This document shows, one piece after another, positions 34,885-43,582 of a DNA stretch of 43,582 nucleotides; position 1 is the stretch's first letter, and each line of letters starts with the position of its first letter. Source of the stretch: Bacteroidota bacterium (GTDB taxonomy: Bacteria; Bacteroidota; Bacteroidia; Chitinophagales; Chitinophagaceae); contig JAKIZK010000010.1 in the NCBI GenBank assembly GCA_022708055.1, forward strand, positions 1-43,582. Reading direction: 5' to 3'. The notes beneath the pieces were generated by a model, which was not told the origin of the DNA, made no database searches, and worked only from the letters and a program-made list of their open reading frames with translations. The translations under genes and the position numbers were made by a program.

Positions 34885-34892
34885 TAGATTTG
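34885..34892 (+). promoter_or_regulatory. -7 box upstream of gyrA
   Basis: TAGATTTG fits TAnnTTTG and lies 75 nt before the gyrA start. A clear -33 element was not found. Confidence 0.35.
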
Positions 34893-34967
34893 CAGGCTTT
34901 GTAATTGGGGGTAAAACAACACCACTATAAAACTAAAATTTAAATTTCAGAACGACTACAATCAACG

Positions 34968-37565
34968 ATGGAAGAGAATCAAGAACCGCAGGAAACACAA
35001 GACAATAACAGGATCATTCCCGTTAATATTGAAGAGCAAATGAAGACTGCCTATATCGACTATTCCATGTCGGTAATTGTGGGCAGGGCATTGCCTGATG
35101 TAAGAGATGGGCTAAAACCCGTACACAGGCGTATTCTATTTGCCATGGATAATCTGGGGCTTCGTCACAATCGACCCTTTAAAAAATCGGCAACCATTGT
35201 GGGTGAAGTATTGGGTAAATACCATCCGCATGGCGATACGGCTGTTTATGATTCGCTTGTACGTATGGCGCAGGAATGGAATATGCGATACGAGTTGATT
35301 GACAAGCAGGGAAACTTTGGTAACCAGGATGGCGACGGGCCGGCAGCCATGCGTTATACAGAAGCAAGATTGAAACAGTTATCCGAATTTATGCTGGAAG
35401 ATTTGGATAAGGAAACGGTGGACATGCAATTGAACTTTGACGACTCTTTGGAAGAGCCCACTGTATTGCCCACTCGTATTCCACAATTATTGGTAAATGG
35501 ATCCAGCGGTATTGCCGTAGGTATGGCTACCAATATGCTTCCACATAACTTATCGGAAGTAATTGACGGATGTATTGCCTATATCGACAATAAAGAAATC
35601 GGTATAGATGAACTGATGCAATATGTAAAGGCCCCCGATTTTCCAACAGGCGGCATAATCTATGGTATGGAAGGTGTAAAAGCAGGAATGCATCTGGGCA
35701 GGGGAAGAGTAGTACTGCGTGGAAAAGTAACAATAGATACCAAACCCAGTGGCAGAGAGCAAATCATCATTACCGAAGTACCTTATCAGGTAAACCGCGA
35801 TGCACTTACCAATAAAATTGGCGAACTGGTAAATGAAAAAATAATTGAGGGCATAGCCCATGTCAATAACGAATCAAACAACAAAGAAGGTACAAGGGTT
35901 GTTATAGATTTAAAGCGAGATGCTATTGCAAATGTCGTTGTCAATCTGTTATACAAGCATACCGATTTACAAACCTCTTATGGAATTAATAATGTAGCCA
36001 TTGTAAAAGGCAGACCCAAAACACTGAACCTAAAAGACCTCATAAGTGAGTTTGTAGAATTCAGACACGAAGTTGTCGTAAGAAGAGCAAAATACGAACT
36101 GCGCAAGGCAGAAGAAAGAGCACATATACTGAATGGTTATCTTATTGCACTAGATCATCTGGATGAAGTAATCGCTCTCATCAGAAATTCTGCAACACCG
36201 GATATTGCAAAAGAAAATTTGATAAATGCCGGATGGGGATTAGATGAAATACAGGCAAAAGCCATTTTGGAACTCAGGCTTCAGCGATTAACCGGAATGG
36301 AGCGAGATAAGATTAAAGAAGAGTATGATGAATTGCAAAAACTGATAGCACACTTGAATGAATTGTTGAGCAATGAAGACATGAGGTTTGATTTGATTAA
36401 AACAGAACTGATTGAAATCAAAGAAAAATTTGGAGATGCCCGAAAAACAGAAATTACTTATCTGGATGATGAAGTAAAAATGAAAGACCTCATCAAAGAA
36501 GAAGATGTGGTAATTACGATTTCACATTTAGGTTATATTAAAAGAACACCTGCAGATGAATACAGAGCGCAACGCAGAGGCGGTAGGGGCGTGATGGGAG
36601 GCAAAACAAGAGAAGAAGATTATATTGAACATCTTTTTGTAGCATCTACCCACCATACAATGTTATTCTTTACTGAAAAGGGCAGATGTTTCTGGTTGAA
36701 TATCTGGGAAATTCCGGAAGGAGAGAAGACCGGCAAGGGCAGAGCCATTCAAAACTTAATACAACTGCCGACAGACGATAAGGTAAAAGCAATAATAGAT
36801 GTGCGGGACCTTAAAGATGAAGTATTTGTAAAAGCTCATAATATTGTATTGTGTACACGCAAAGGCATTATTAAAAAAACTGCATTAGAAGACTTTAGCC
36901 GGCCACGCCAAAATGGAATCAATGCAATTACCATTGTAGAAGGAGATGAATTGTTGGATGCAAAATTGACTGATGGCAATTCCGAAATTATGATGGCCGT
37001 AAGAAGTGGCCGGGCTATTCGTTTTTCTGAAGAAAAAGTAAGGGCAACCGGAAGAGGAGCCATTGGCGTTGCCGGAATTGAAGCAGATGCTGAGGGTGAT
37101 GAAGTGGTAGGCATGATATGTGTAAATGAGGACGACAAAGCAAACAGAACCGTGCTGGTAGTAAGTGAACAAGGATTTGGCAAGCGAACACCTATTGATG
37201 AATACCGCTTTACCAATCGGGGAGGTAAAGGTGTAAAGACTATTAATGTAACAGAAAAAACAGGAAGCCTGGTAGGGATATTAGCTGTAGCTGCATCAGA
37301 AGATTTGATGATAACCTGTAAGAGTGGTGTTACGATTCGTATGCCGGTAAGTGGCATCAGCGAGCAGGGAAGGGCTACGCAAGGCGTAAAACTGATAAGA
37401 CTGGATGAAGGAGATGAAATAGCGGCGATAACCCAATTAACCGATCAGGATAATAATGGAAAGGAAGAAATTGAAGCCGAAGGAAATCAACAACCTGATT
37501 CCGGTAGTGGTAACGCAACCTCTGATGATTCATCTTCATCTTCAGAAAGCGAAACCGAATCTTAA
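34968..37565 (+). CDS. gyrA: DNA gyrase subunit A
   Basis: An 865-residue type II topoisomerase subunit that breaks and rejoins DNA. The N-terminal breakage domain has ALPDVRDGLKPVHRRIL and the catalytic Y130 in PAAMRYTEARL. The quinolone-resistance region is HPHGDTAVYDSL, with Thr91 where E. coli has Ser83, and Asp95 at the Asp87 position. The C-terminal beta-pinwheel carries the GyrA box QRRGGRG, which marks gyrase and not topoisomerase IV. The last 30 residues are an acidic, Ser-rich tail (DDSSSSSESETES). The 223-bp upstream region holds a TAGATTTG box at 34885-34892. Confidence 0.97.
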   Translation: MEENQEPQETQDNNRIIPVNIEEQMKTAYIDYSMSVIVGRALPDVRDGLKPVHRRILFAMDNLGLRHNRPFKKSATIVGEVLGKYHPHGDTAVYDSLVRMAQEWNMRYELIDKQGNFGNQDGDGPAAMRYTEARLKQLSEFMLEDLDKETVDMQLNFDDSLEEPTVLPTRIPQLLVNGSSGIAVGMATNMLPHNLSEVIDGCIAYIDNKEIGIDELMQYVKAPDFPTGGIIYGMEGVKAGMHLGRGRVVLRGKVTIDTKPSGREQIIITEVPYQVNRDALTNKIGELVNEKIIEGIAHVNNESNNKEGTRVVIDLKRDAIANVVVNLLYKHTDLQTSYGINNVAIVKGRPKTLNLKDLISEFVEFRHEVVVRRAKYELRKAEERAHILNGYLIALDHLDEVIALIRNSATPDIAKENLINAGWGLDEIQAKAILELRLQRLTGMERDKIKEEYDELQKLIAHLNELLSNEDMRFDLIKTELIEIKEKFGDARKTEITYLDDEVKMKDLIKEEDVVITISHLGYIKRTPADEYRAQRRGGRGVMGGKTREEDYIEHLFVASTHHTMLFFTEKGRCFWLNIWEIPEGEKTGKGRAIQNLIQLPTDDKVKAIIDVRDLKDEVFVKAHNIVLCTRKGIIKKTALEDFSRPRQNGINAITIVEGDELLDAKLTDGNSEIMMAVRSGRAIRFSEEKVRATGRGAIGVAGIEADAEGDEVVGMICVNEDDKANRTVLVVSEQGFGKRTPIDEYRFTNRGGKGVKTINVTEKTGSLVGILAVAASEDLMITCKSGVTIRMPVSGISEQGRATQGVKLIRLDEGDEIAAITQLTDQDNNGKEEIEAEGNQQPDSGSGNATSDDSSSSSESETES

Positions 37566-37612
37566 GAAACTGAACGCATGTATCTTTTTGGTCACTAAAA
37601 CAATAAAATCTG

Positions 37613-38950
37613 ATGAAAAAAATTATGCTCATTATTGCTACATCATTCGTGGCAACAACTCTGTTTGCCCAAAAGTATGAAGCCATCCGCAACACAGCAC
37701 TTTTGCAACAGTTTCAAAAGGCAAAAGACGATTTAGATAAAGCAATGACAAATGAAAAATTTACTTCTAAAGCCGAAGCTTTCATTTTAAAAGCTTACGT
37801 ATATGCCAGCCTTGCAATGGACCAGTCAAAAAAAGACACTCCCGAAGCAAGTACTTTATTGAATGAAGCCGATGCTGCTTTTAATAAATATAAAACAATG
37901 GACGCTTCGTTAGCATTGGTAACAGACCAGGTGTATCAAAATGGCGCCGTTAATCTTTATTCAGGATTTTATACACTTGGATACAATGATTATAAAAATA
38001 AGAAGTGGAGCGAGGGTTATGATTATCTTAAAAAAGCAATGTCTTATTCCGACTTGTTGATTGATAAAAAATTACTTTCATCACCCATTGATACCAATCT
38101 ATTGATATTGGCTGGTATAACAGCGGAAAACGCAAAGCAAAAAGATGATGCAGCGCAGTACTATGGAAAACTGGCAGATAATAAAATAGGAGGTGATGGC
38201 TTTGAAAGTGTCTATCGTTTTCTGGTAAATTATTATTTTACGAAAAACGATTACGCAGCATTTGAAAAATTTAAAACACTGGGCGGACAATTATATCCCA
38301 AAAGCGAGTTTTTTAATTATGATAAAGTGGATTTTGCTGTAGGGCTTCAAGATAATTTTGAAGGAAAATTAAACGCAATAGAAAAAGTATTGGCAACTGA
38401 GCCAAACAATTTTAAGGCAAACCAGGTACTGGGCGAAATTATTTATGATACACTCAATCCTCGTGATGAAACAGCCCCATTACCATCCAATGCTGATGTA
38501 TTGGAGCAAAAAATGATTACCGCTTTTCAAAAATCATCTGCAGCTAATCCTGATAATGAGTTACCATATTTATATATGGGCGACCATTATATCAGCAAAG
38601 CTGCCAAAGCCGGTAAAGAAAGAGAAACACATCAGGCTGACATGAAATCTCGTGCAAAGCCCGGTAAACCCGATTCTAAGGAAGATGTAGCCAAACGTGA
38701 TGCACTTGACAAAAAATATGGAGATATTTTGGAACAGGCAAAATCACCTTACGAGAAAGTTGCTGCTTTGTATGCCAAAAAAGCAACACTTGATTTAAAA
38801 GACAAACAACAATACAAGAAAGCCGTTGGCTACCTGGCAGATATTGCAGCTTTTAAAAAGGCAATGGCCAATAAAGTAAAGAATACAACTGAGGCAGCTA
38901 AATATGCGGCAGAAGAGAAGAAGTGGAACGACCTGTGGGAGACACTTTAA
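37613..38950 (+). CDS. exported TPR-like protein
   Basis: A 445-residue protein with a signal peptide (about 1-19, ending LFAQ). The body is helical and TPR-like: FTSKAEAFILKAYVYASLAMDQ, YDYLKKAMSYSDLLI, NAKQKDDAAQYYGKLADNK, FKANQVLGEIIYDTLNP, ELPYLYMGDHYISKAAKAG. A basic linker (about 340-375) precedes the last helices. I do not recognise a specific family. It lies 47 bp after gyrA and may be read from the same transcript; it ends at a strong terminator. Confidence 0.75.
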   Translation: MKKIMLIIATSFVATTLFAQKYEAIRNTALLQQFQKAKDDLDKAMTNEKFTSKAEAFILKAYVYASLAMDQSKKDTPEASTLLNEADAAFNKYKTMDASLALVTDQVYQNGAVNLYSGFYTLGYNDYKNKKWSEGYDYLKKAMSYSDLLIDKKLLSSPIDTNLLILAGITAENAKQKDDAAQYYGKLADNKIGGDGFESVYRFLVNYYFTKNDYAAFEKFKTLGGQLYPKSEFFNYDKVDFAVGLQDNFEGKLNAIEKVLATEPNNFKANQVLGEIIYDTLNPRDETAPLPSNADVLEQKMITAFQKSSAANPDNELPYLYMGDHYISKAAKAGKERETHQADMKSRAKPGKPDSKEDVAKRDALDKKYGDILEQAKSPYEKVAALYAKKATLDLKDKQQYKKAVGYLADIAAFKKAMANKVKNTTEAAKYAAEEKKWNDLWETL

Positions 38951-38957
38951 TGAATTT

Positions 38958-38990
38958 AAATAAGGCTATCATTTGAGTAGCCTTATTTTA
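38958..38990. terminator. intrinsic terminator
   Basis: An 11-bp perfect stem (38958-38968 with 38978-38988, AAATAAGGCTA and complement) with a 9-nt loop and T-rich tail closes the gyrA-TPR unit. Confidence 0.88.
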
Positions 38991-39099
38991 TATTTATTCA
39001 ATTTAACATAATATAAATTATAAGAATAATATTTAAATCATTAATGGAATCATTTTAAATTGGCGTAGCTTTAAAGTATTAAACCTAAACAAAGATCAG

Positions 39100-39627
39100 A
39101 TGAAAAAAATCAGTATAGCTTCTGTAGTTTTTACAGTTGTGTATGCAATTAACTCCTGCGGTACTGCCGAAACTAAAGCCGATATTTCCGATACCTTAAA
39201 ATCAGAGAATGTTGGTACCAAAACGGCTCAGGCTGTTGATTCTGCAACTACACCCGTTATAAACAAAAACAATACAGTAACAGTAAACAATCCGGCAACC
39301 GAAAAAAATGGAATTTTGTCGCAGGTTGACAACTATCTAGTTTCGCATATTGATCAATCGCAAGGCGCATTAGTAATTGAAAATAAATTGTCCAATATTT
39401 TTATTCAAAAAGCAGTTGCCGAAGTCGTTTTTACTCGCAAAGATGGTTCTGAGGCTGCAAGAGATTATTATATTATTGAAAACATTGAACCTAAATCCAC
39501 GAAGGCTGCCAAATTAAAAGTAAATCCCGAAAGTGTAACGGCAACAATTCATATCGTAAAACTTAAATGCGATGAATTGACAGATGGCGCATTAATATTA
39601 GTAGGTGCAAAATACAGCCCTAAGTAG
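39100..39627 (+). CDS. small lipoprotein of unknown function
   Basis: A 175-residue putative lipoprotein; the signal ends in INSC with C20. Residues 21-70 are a low-complexity linker rich in Thr, Asn and Lys. The folded part (about 75-175) is beta-rich: GALVIENKLSNIFIQKAVAEVVF, DYYIIENIEPKSTKAAKL, TATIHIVKLKCDEL. It resembles small all-beta proteins but matches no family I know. A TAGCTTTA box at 39066-39073 may be its -7 element. Its 3' end overlaps the convergent oxidoreductase gene by 8 bp. Confidence 0.65.
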   Translation: MKKISIASVVFTVVYAINSCGTAETKADISDTLKSENVGTKTAQAVDSATTPVINKNNTVTVNNPATEKNGILSQVDNYLVSHIDQSQGALVIENKLSNIFIQKAVAEVVFTRKDGSEAARDYYIIENIEPKSTKAAKLKVNPESVTATIHIVKLKCDELTDGALILVGAKYSPK

Positions 39628-40894
39628 TTTTTCCAGGCCTCCGGTCTCTAAAAATCAGTCTTAAGTTCTGATCTCTGGTTATATAGTTATCAAGCCAGTT
39701 GATAAATATAAAAAAACGATTTTTTACGCCCAATATCAGCATCAGGTGCAAACTCATCCATATCATCCATGCAAAAAAGCCACCAAAATGTAATTTTGGT
39801 TTGGGTATATCCACAACGGCCAGATTTTTCCCTACGGTAGCCATGGCCCCTTTATCACGGTATTCAAATTCAAAAAAACCGGCCTCGTCCGATTTTCGTT
39901 CCATTAGCCTTAAATTATGTGCCAGCACATCTGCCTGCTGTATGGCTACAGGCGCTACCTGAGGATGCCCTTTTGGATATTTTGGCGTTTCCATATAAGC
40001 AATATCTCCAATGGCATAAATATTTTCGGTGTTTATTAATTTGCAATACCTGTCAGTAATAATGCGATTTCCTTTGACAATTAATTCCTTAGAAACGCCA
40101 TTTGGAATATTTCCTTTAATGCCGGCAGCCCAAATTACGATGGAAGATTCAATCTGTTTACCATTTTGTAAAGTCACTTTCTCTCCATCATACTCTTTGA
40201 CCAAGGTATCTGTAAGCACATCTACGCCCAGCCTTTCTAAATATTTTTTTGACCGCAATGATGACTTTTCGCTCATGGCACTTAATAGACGGTTACTGCC
40301 TTCCAGTAAGTAAATTTTCATTTTAGAAAAGTCAAGCTCAGGATAGTCTTTGGGCAGTACAAATTTTTTCATTTCGGCCAATGCACCACTTACTTCCACT
40401 CCAGTAGGCCCACCTCCTACGACAACAATATTCATCAGCCTTCTTACTGCTGATTCATCATTAGCAGTAAGTGCTTTTTCAAAATTTTGAAGTATTCTGT
40501 ATCGTAGTTGCAATGCTTCTACGGTTGTCTTCATGGGAAATGCATTTGCCGCCATTTTTTCATTTCCAAAAAAATTAGTGTCGGCGCCTGTAGCCAGCAC
40601 CAGCACATCATAACCTATCTCCTCTTCCTGAGTTATAATTTTGTTTTCTGCTTGAATAATCTCCTTTACTTCTGCCAGTCTTATTCTTACGTTTTTGCTT
40701 TTATGAAAAACCTTACGAAGCGGAAATGAAATATTGCTGGCATCTAATCCGGCAGTGGCTACCTGGTAAAATAATGGCTGAAACTGATGAAAGTTGAACC
40801 GGTCAATTAATATTACTTCAAATCCGGGTTTGTTATTGAGCTTGCGTGCCAGCCGAAGGCCACCAAAACCGGCACCTACGATTACAACTTTCAT
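39620..40894 (-). CDS. type II NADH dehydrogenase-like FAD oxidoreductase
   Basis: A 424-residue two-dinucleotide-fold flavoprotein, probably NADH:quinone oxidoreductase (NDH-2), feeding electrons to menaquinone without pumping protons. The FAD motif is VVIVGAGFGGLRLARKL; NAD binding is VVVGGGPTGVEVSGALAE; the second FAD motif is NIYAIGDIAYM; the quinone-site-like segment is HPQVAPVAIQQADVLA. The C-terminal 70 residues hold hydrophobic and amphipathic helices (FFAWMIWMSLHLMLILG) that would attach it to the membrane. Confidence 0.9.
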   Translation of the reverse strand: MKVVIVGAGFGGLRLARKLNNKPGFEVILIDRFNFHQFQPLFYQVATAGLDASNISFPLRKVFHKSKNVRIRLAEVKEIIQAENKIITQEEEIGYDVLVLATGADTNFFGNEKMAANAFPMKTTVEALQLRYRILQNFEKALTANDESAVRRLMNIVVVGGGPTGVEVSGALAEMKKFVLPKDYPELDFSKMKIYLLEGSNRLLSAMSEKSSLRSKKYLERLGVDVLTDTLVKEYDGEKVTLQNGKQIESSIVIWAAGIKGNIPNGVSKELIVKGNRIITDRYCKLINTENIYAIGDIAYMETPKYPKGHPQVAPVAIQQADVLAHNLRLMERKSDEAGFFEFEYRDKGAMATVGKNLAVVDIPKPKLHFGGFFAWMIWMSLHLMLILGVKNRFFIFINWLDNYITRDQNLRLIFRDRRPGKTT

Positions 40895-41007
40895 TTGCTT
40901 TTCATTTAGGTTATTAGCAAAAAGTTAACCTCAGTACAAAGTTATGATATTTTCAAAATTTATTGAAAGTATAAAAAGATTTTCCCTTTTTAGCAAAGAC
41001 GGATTAC

Positions 41008-42246
41008 TTAGTACAATACTCGCAATTTGATGGTTCCTTTTACTTCTTTCAGCAATTGAATGGCATTGGCTGAAATGTTTTTATTTACATCGAGCACCAC
41101 ATAACCAATGTCATCATTGGTTTTCAGGTATTGGCCCAGAATATTTATTTTATGTTGGGAAAGACGGGTATTAATTTCGGACAATACACCCGGAATATTG
41201 TTATGAATATGTAATATGCGATGACTGCCCTCTTGTGGCGGCAAAGCAAGTGCCGGCACCGTATGCGAGCCAAATGTAACGCCCTTCTCCAAAAAGTTGA
41301 ACAACTTCACACTCACATCCTCTCCAATATTTTGCTGCGCTTCTTCGGTACTGCCGCCTATATGCGGGGTTAGTATCACATTCGGGCAATCCTGCACAGG
41401 GGTACGAAAATAATCCCCATTTTTTTCAGGCTCTACAGGAAAAACATCTAAGGCTGCACCACCAATATGTCCATCCAATATATATTTTCTCAATGCTTCC
41501 AGCTCTACTACTTCTCCCCTTGCATAGTTTATTAATATGGCCCCCTTTTTAAAATTCTTCAGATTGTTTTTATTAATCAGATTTCGCGTCTGGTTAATTT
41601 CAGGCACATGCAGTGTTACAATATCTGATTTTGAAAGCAGATTTTTCAAGGACTGAGCATCTGCAGCATTTCCCAATGGAAGTTTAGTCTCTACATCGTA
41701 GAAAATTACTTTCATTCCCAAAGCTTCTGCCAAAACACTCACCTGACTTCCTATATTTCCATAACCAATGATTCCTAAAGTTTTTCCTCTCAGTTCAAAA
41801 CAACCACTGGATTCCTTTAACCATAAGCCCTGATGTGCAGCTTTATTTTTATCAGGAATGCGCCGAATGAGCATAATGGCTGCACCTATTACCAGTTCTG
41901 CAACTGAACGTGTATTGGAATAAGGGGCATTAAAAACAACAACACCATTTTTTGTTGCAGCCTTTAAATCAACCTGATTTATACCAATGCAAAAACAACC
42001 TATTGCCTGTAATTTTTTGGCAGCTGCCAGCACGGCGGCAGAAATATGTGTTTTTGACCGAATACCCAGAATATGAACATCTTTAATTTCATTTATCAAT
42101 TGAGCTTCGGTTAATGCTTTGGATATTTTTTCAACTTGACTATATCCCTGTAATTTGAAATTTTTTACAGCAGCATCACTGATATTTTCCAAAAAAAGAA
42201 TTCTGATTTTTTCTTTGGGATAACTCGTACTTTTTATGATTGCCAT
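41008..42246 (-). CDS. serA: D-3-phosphoglycerate dehydrogenase
   Basis: A 412-residue enzyme for the first step of serine synthesis. The substrate/NAD-binding core is IGCFCIGINQVDL, FNAPYSNTRSVAELVIGA and LGIIGYGNIGSQ; the catalytic triad sits in INYARGEVVELE (Arg), FPVEPEKNGD (Glu) and LTPHIGGSTEEAQ (His). The C-terminal ACT domain (about 340-412, HIHNNIPGVLSEINTRLS) would give feedback control by serine, as in E. coli SerA, which this form resembles in length. It is divergent from the beta-lactamase-fold gene. Confidence 0.95.
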   Translation of the reverse strand: MAIIKSTSYPKEKIRILFLENISDAAVKNFKLQGYSQVEKISKALTEAQLINEIKDVHILGIRSKTHISAAVLAAAKKLQAIGCFCIGINQVDLKAATKNGVVVFNAPYSNTRSVAELVIGAAIMLIRRIPDKNKAAHQGLWLKESSGCFELRGKTLGIIGYGNIGSQVSVLAEALGMKVIFYDVETKLPLGNAADAQSLKNLLSKSDIVTLHVPEINQTRNLINKNNLKNFKKGAILINYARGEVVELEALRKYILDGHIGGAALDVFPVEPEKNGDYFRTPVQDCPNVILTPHIGGSTEEAQQNIGEDVSVKLFNFLEKGVTFGSHTVPALALPPQEGSHRILHIHNNIPGVLSEINTRLSQHKINILGQYLKTNDDIGYVVLDVNKNISANAIQLLKEVKGTIKLRVLY

Positions 42247-42311
42247 TTTGCAATATTAAGATTTTTACAGAGGTGGGGAAAACTTATGCAACGGTTACTT
42301 GTGTTAGCCTC

Positions 42312-42319
42312 TATTTTTG
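42312..42319 (+). promoter_or_regulatory. -7 box for the beta-lactamase-fold gene
   Basis: TATTTTTG matches TAnnTTTG and lies 17 nt before the chosen ATG at 42337. No -33 match was found. Confidence 0.35.
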
Positions 42320-42336
42320 AATGAATACGAAAAGAT

Positions 42337-43582
42337 ATGAGGAAAATGAATTTATTTATTTTCATGCTCGCTTTATTGTTTTGGGGTTGTAGGTATAATG
42401 CCGGTAATAAAAATGAAACAGATGACTCTTTAGAATACTACCCTCCCACTCCTGCCGAATTGGGAAAACAGGAATTTCGTCATTACCATAGATTACTTCA
42501 GAATTTTCTTGATACCTCACTACTCAAATCAGGGTTCAATGGCGGCATCTTGATAGCCAAAAACGGCAGCCCGGTTTATGAGAAATATTCAGGTTTTATT
42601 GATATCAGAAAAAAAGATTCCATAAACGAAAATACTTCCTTTCATGTAGCATCAACCAGTAAAACTTTTACGGCCATTGCCATTTTACAATTAGTACAAC
42701 AAGGGAGAATATCATTGCAGGATTCACTTCAAAAATTTTTTCCCCGGTTTCCATACAAAGGCATTACAGTAAAAATGCTGCTGAACCACCGAAGCGGATT
42801 GCCCAACTATCTGTATTTTATGAGCAATTTTAAATGGGGAATGAATGAAAAGGGAAAATGGAATCATCAATATGCTACGAATGAAGATGTGTTGAAAATG
42901 ATGATTGAAAAAATGCCAGACCCTACCGGCAGTCCCGATACAAAATTCAATTATTGTAATACCAATTTTGTTTTGCTGGCATTAATTATTGAAAAAATTA
43001 CCGGAAAATCTTATCCAGATTATTTGCAGCAACTGATTTTTGGCCCACTACACATGAATCATACTTATGTTTTTCAGTTAAAAGATTCGTTGACCGCTAT
43101 ACCTTCTTTTACAAATAATGGGACTCTTTGGAATTTTGATTTTTTAGATGCCACCTACGGCGACAAAAATATTTATACTACTCCTCGTGACCTTTTAAAA
43201 TGGGATCAGGCACTTTATTCGAATTTTCTCATAAATACATCGCTTCTTGATTCCGCATTTGCTCCTTATAGTTTTGAAAAGCCCGGCATACATAATTATG
43301 GTTTGGGCTGGCGCCTTCAACTATTGCCCAATGGCAAAAAAATTGTTTATCACTTTGGTAAATGGCATGGCAGCAATGCTGCTTTTGCCAGACTCATTGA
43401 TGCAAAAGCTACCATTATCATCATTGGCAATCGTTTCAATCGGATGATATATGATGCAGCCCTTCTTTGTTACGACTTCTTTGGCGACTATCAGCAACGA
43501 AAAATTGAAACAATTGAAGAGACAGAATCTGTATCAAATAAAGAACAGCTTATAAAGGAAACAAAGGGGAAAAAGAGAAAAT
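42337..43582 (+). CDS. beta-lactamase-fold serine hydrolase lipoprotein, 3' end missing
   Basis: An open frame of 415 codons with no stop before the window ends. The signal peptide ends in a lipobox with C18 (LLFWGC). It is a class C beta-lactamase/DD-peptidase-type enzyme: SxxK is S106-TS-K109 in VASTSKTFTAIAI, the Tyr motif is YCN (206-208), and a possible third motif is HFG (339-341). AGxxxLP-type sequence LLNHRSGLPNY also fits. Natural substrate may be cell-wall peptides, D-amino-acid peptides or esters; antibiotic hydrolysis cannot be claimed. After residue 380 it continues into a charged tail, Lys/Glu-rich, that may be near its true end. Confidence 0.88.
   Translation, partial: MRKMNLFIFMLALLFWGCRYNAGNKNETDDSLEYYPPTPAELGKQEFRHYHRLLQNFLDTSLLKSGFNGGILIAKNGSPVYEKYSGFIDIRKKDSINENTSFHVASTSKTFTAIAILQLVQQGRISLQDSLQKFFPRFPYKGITVKMLLNHRSGLPNYLYFMSNFKWGMNEKGKWNHQYATNEDVLKMMIEKMPDPTGSPDTKFNYCNTNFVLLALIIEKITGKSYPDYLQQLIFGPLHMNHTYVFQLKDSLTAIPSFTNNGTLWNFDFLDATYGDKNIYTTPRDLLKWDQALYSNFLINTSLLDSAFAPYSFEKPGIHNYGLGWRLQLLPNGKKIVYHFGKWHGSNAAFARLIDAKATIIIIGNRFNRMIYDAALLCYDFFGDYQQRKIETIEETESVSNKEQLIKETKGKKRK

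Noticed and set aside
34745..34967. Riboswitch or attenuator before gyrA
   Set aside because: Only a 5-bp hairpin (TCCAC/GTGGA, near 34818-34831) is visible; no known riboswitch core.
1..43582. CRISPR array, tRNA, rRNA or prophage
   Set aside because: No regularly spaced repeats, cloverleaf sequences, rRNA segments or phage structural genes were seen on either strand.

Overview
The window is a 43.6-kb stretch of AT-rich chromosome from a Bacteroidota bacterium, most likely of the Chitinophagaceae/Chitinophagales. This rests on the type of gene content (BT_3928-like DoxX protein next to DUF1599 and folP, recF next to a DUF721 gene, SlyD-type and lipoprotein FKBPs, a zinc-less sirtuin, UbiD-type decarboxylase, TPR proteins with signal peptides), on lipoprotein signals, on weak Shine-Dalgarno sequences, and on promoters of the Bacteroidota form (TTTG, 19-21 nt, TAnnTTTG). 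Almost all of it is housekeeping genome; no prophage, CRISPR array, rRNA, tRNA or intact transposon was seen.

Layout. 1-4070: the 3' end of pntB, an RsmF-type rRNA methyltransferase, a LysM protein and a TPR protein. 4121-6522: a hairpin, then fmt and a DUF1343 (NamZ-type) exo-muramidase on the minus strand. 6650-9420: SlyD-type FKBP, peptidase T and an SPFH protein, closed by a strong terminator. 9691-11943: an ExbB-like channel protein with an EF-hand loop in its N-terminus, ExbD, and a dipeptide epimerase. 11942-13280: a small accessory island bounded by a duplicated 62-bp terminator, carrying a decayed xre gene plus hicB-hicA. 13304-20444: M13 metallopeptidase, UbiD-family decarboxylase, an ATP-grasp enzyme, a GumN/TraB-type lipoprotein and a secreted protein made of two copies of one unrecognised domain. 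20518-27214: ndk, DHH phosphoesterase, FKBP lipoprotein, folP, DUF1599, a DoxX/BT_3928-type membrane protein and a DppB-like permease. 27224-31326: DUF721, recF, pdhA, a membrane-anchored TPR protein and a LutA-like protein. 31356-34744: EVE-domain protein, cysteine-free sirtuin, a PIN/antitoxin pair and a saccharopine-dehydrogenase-like enzyme. 34968-43582: gyrA, TPR protein, small lipoprotein, NDH-2-type oxidoreductase, serA and a beta-lactamase-fold lipoprotein that runs off the window.

How it fits together. Cell-envelope and peptidoglycan turnover recurs: LysM, NamZ-type muramidase, dipeptide epimerase (muropeptide dipeptides), peptidase T, M13 peptidase, ExbBD and a penicillin-binding/beta-lactamase-fold protein. 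Central metabolism (transhydrogenase, PDH E1 alpha, LutA-like, NDH-2, SerA) and DNA/RNA maintenance (gyrA, recF, DUF721, RsmF) make up most of the rest.

I found no clear large undescribed system. The best candidates for a second look are the EF-hand on ExbB, the xre-hicBA island with its duplicated terminator borders, the tandem-domain secreted protein, the DUF1599/BT_3928 pair, and the sirtuin without zinc cysteines. No database search was possible, so all family names come from recognised motifs.
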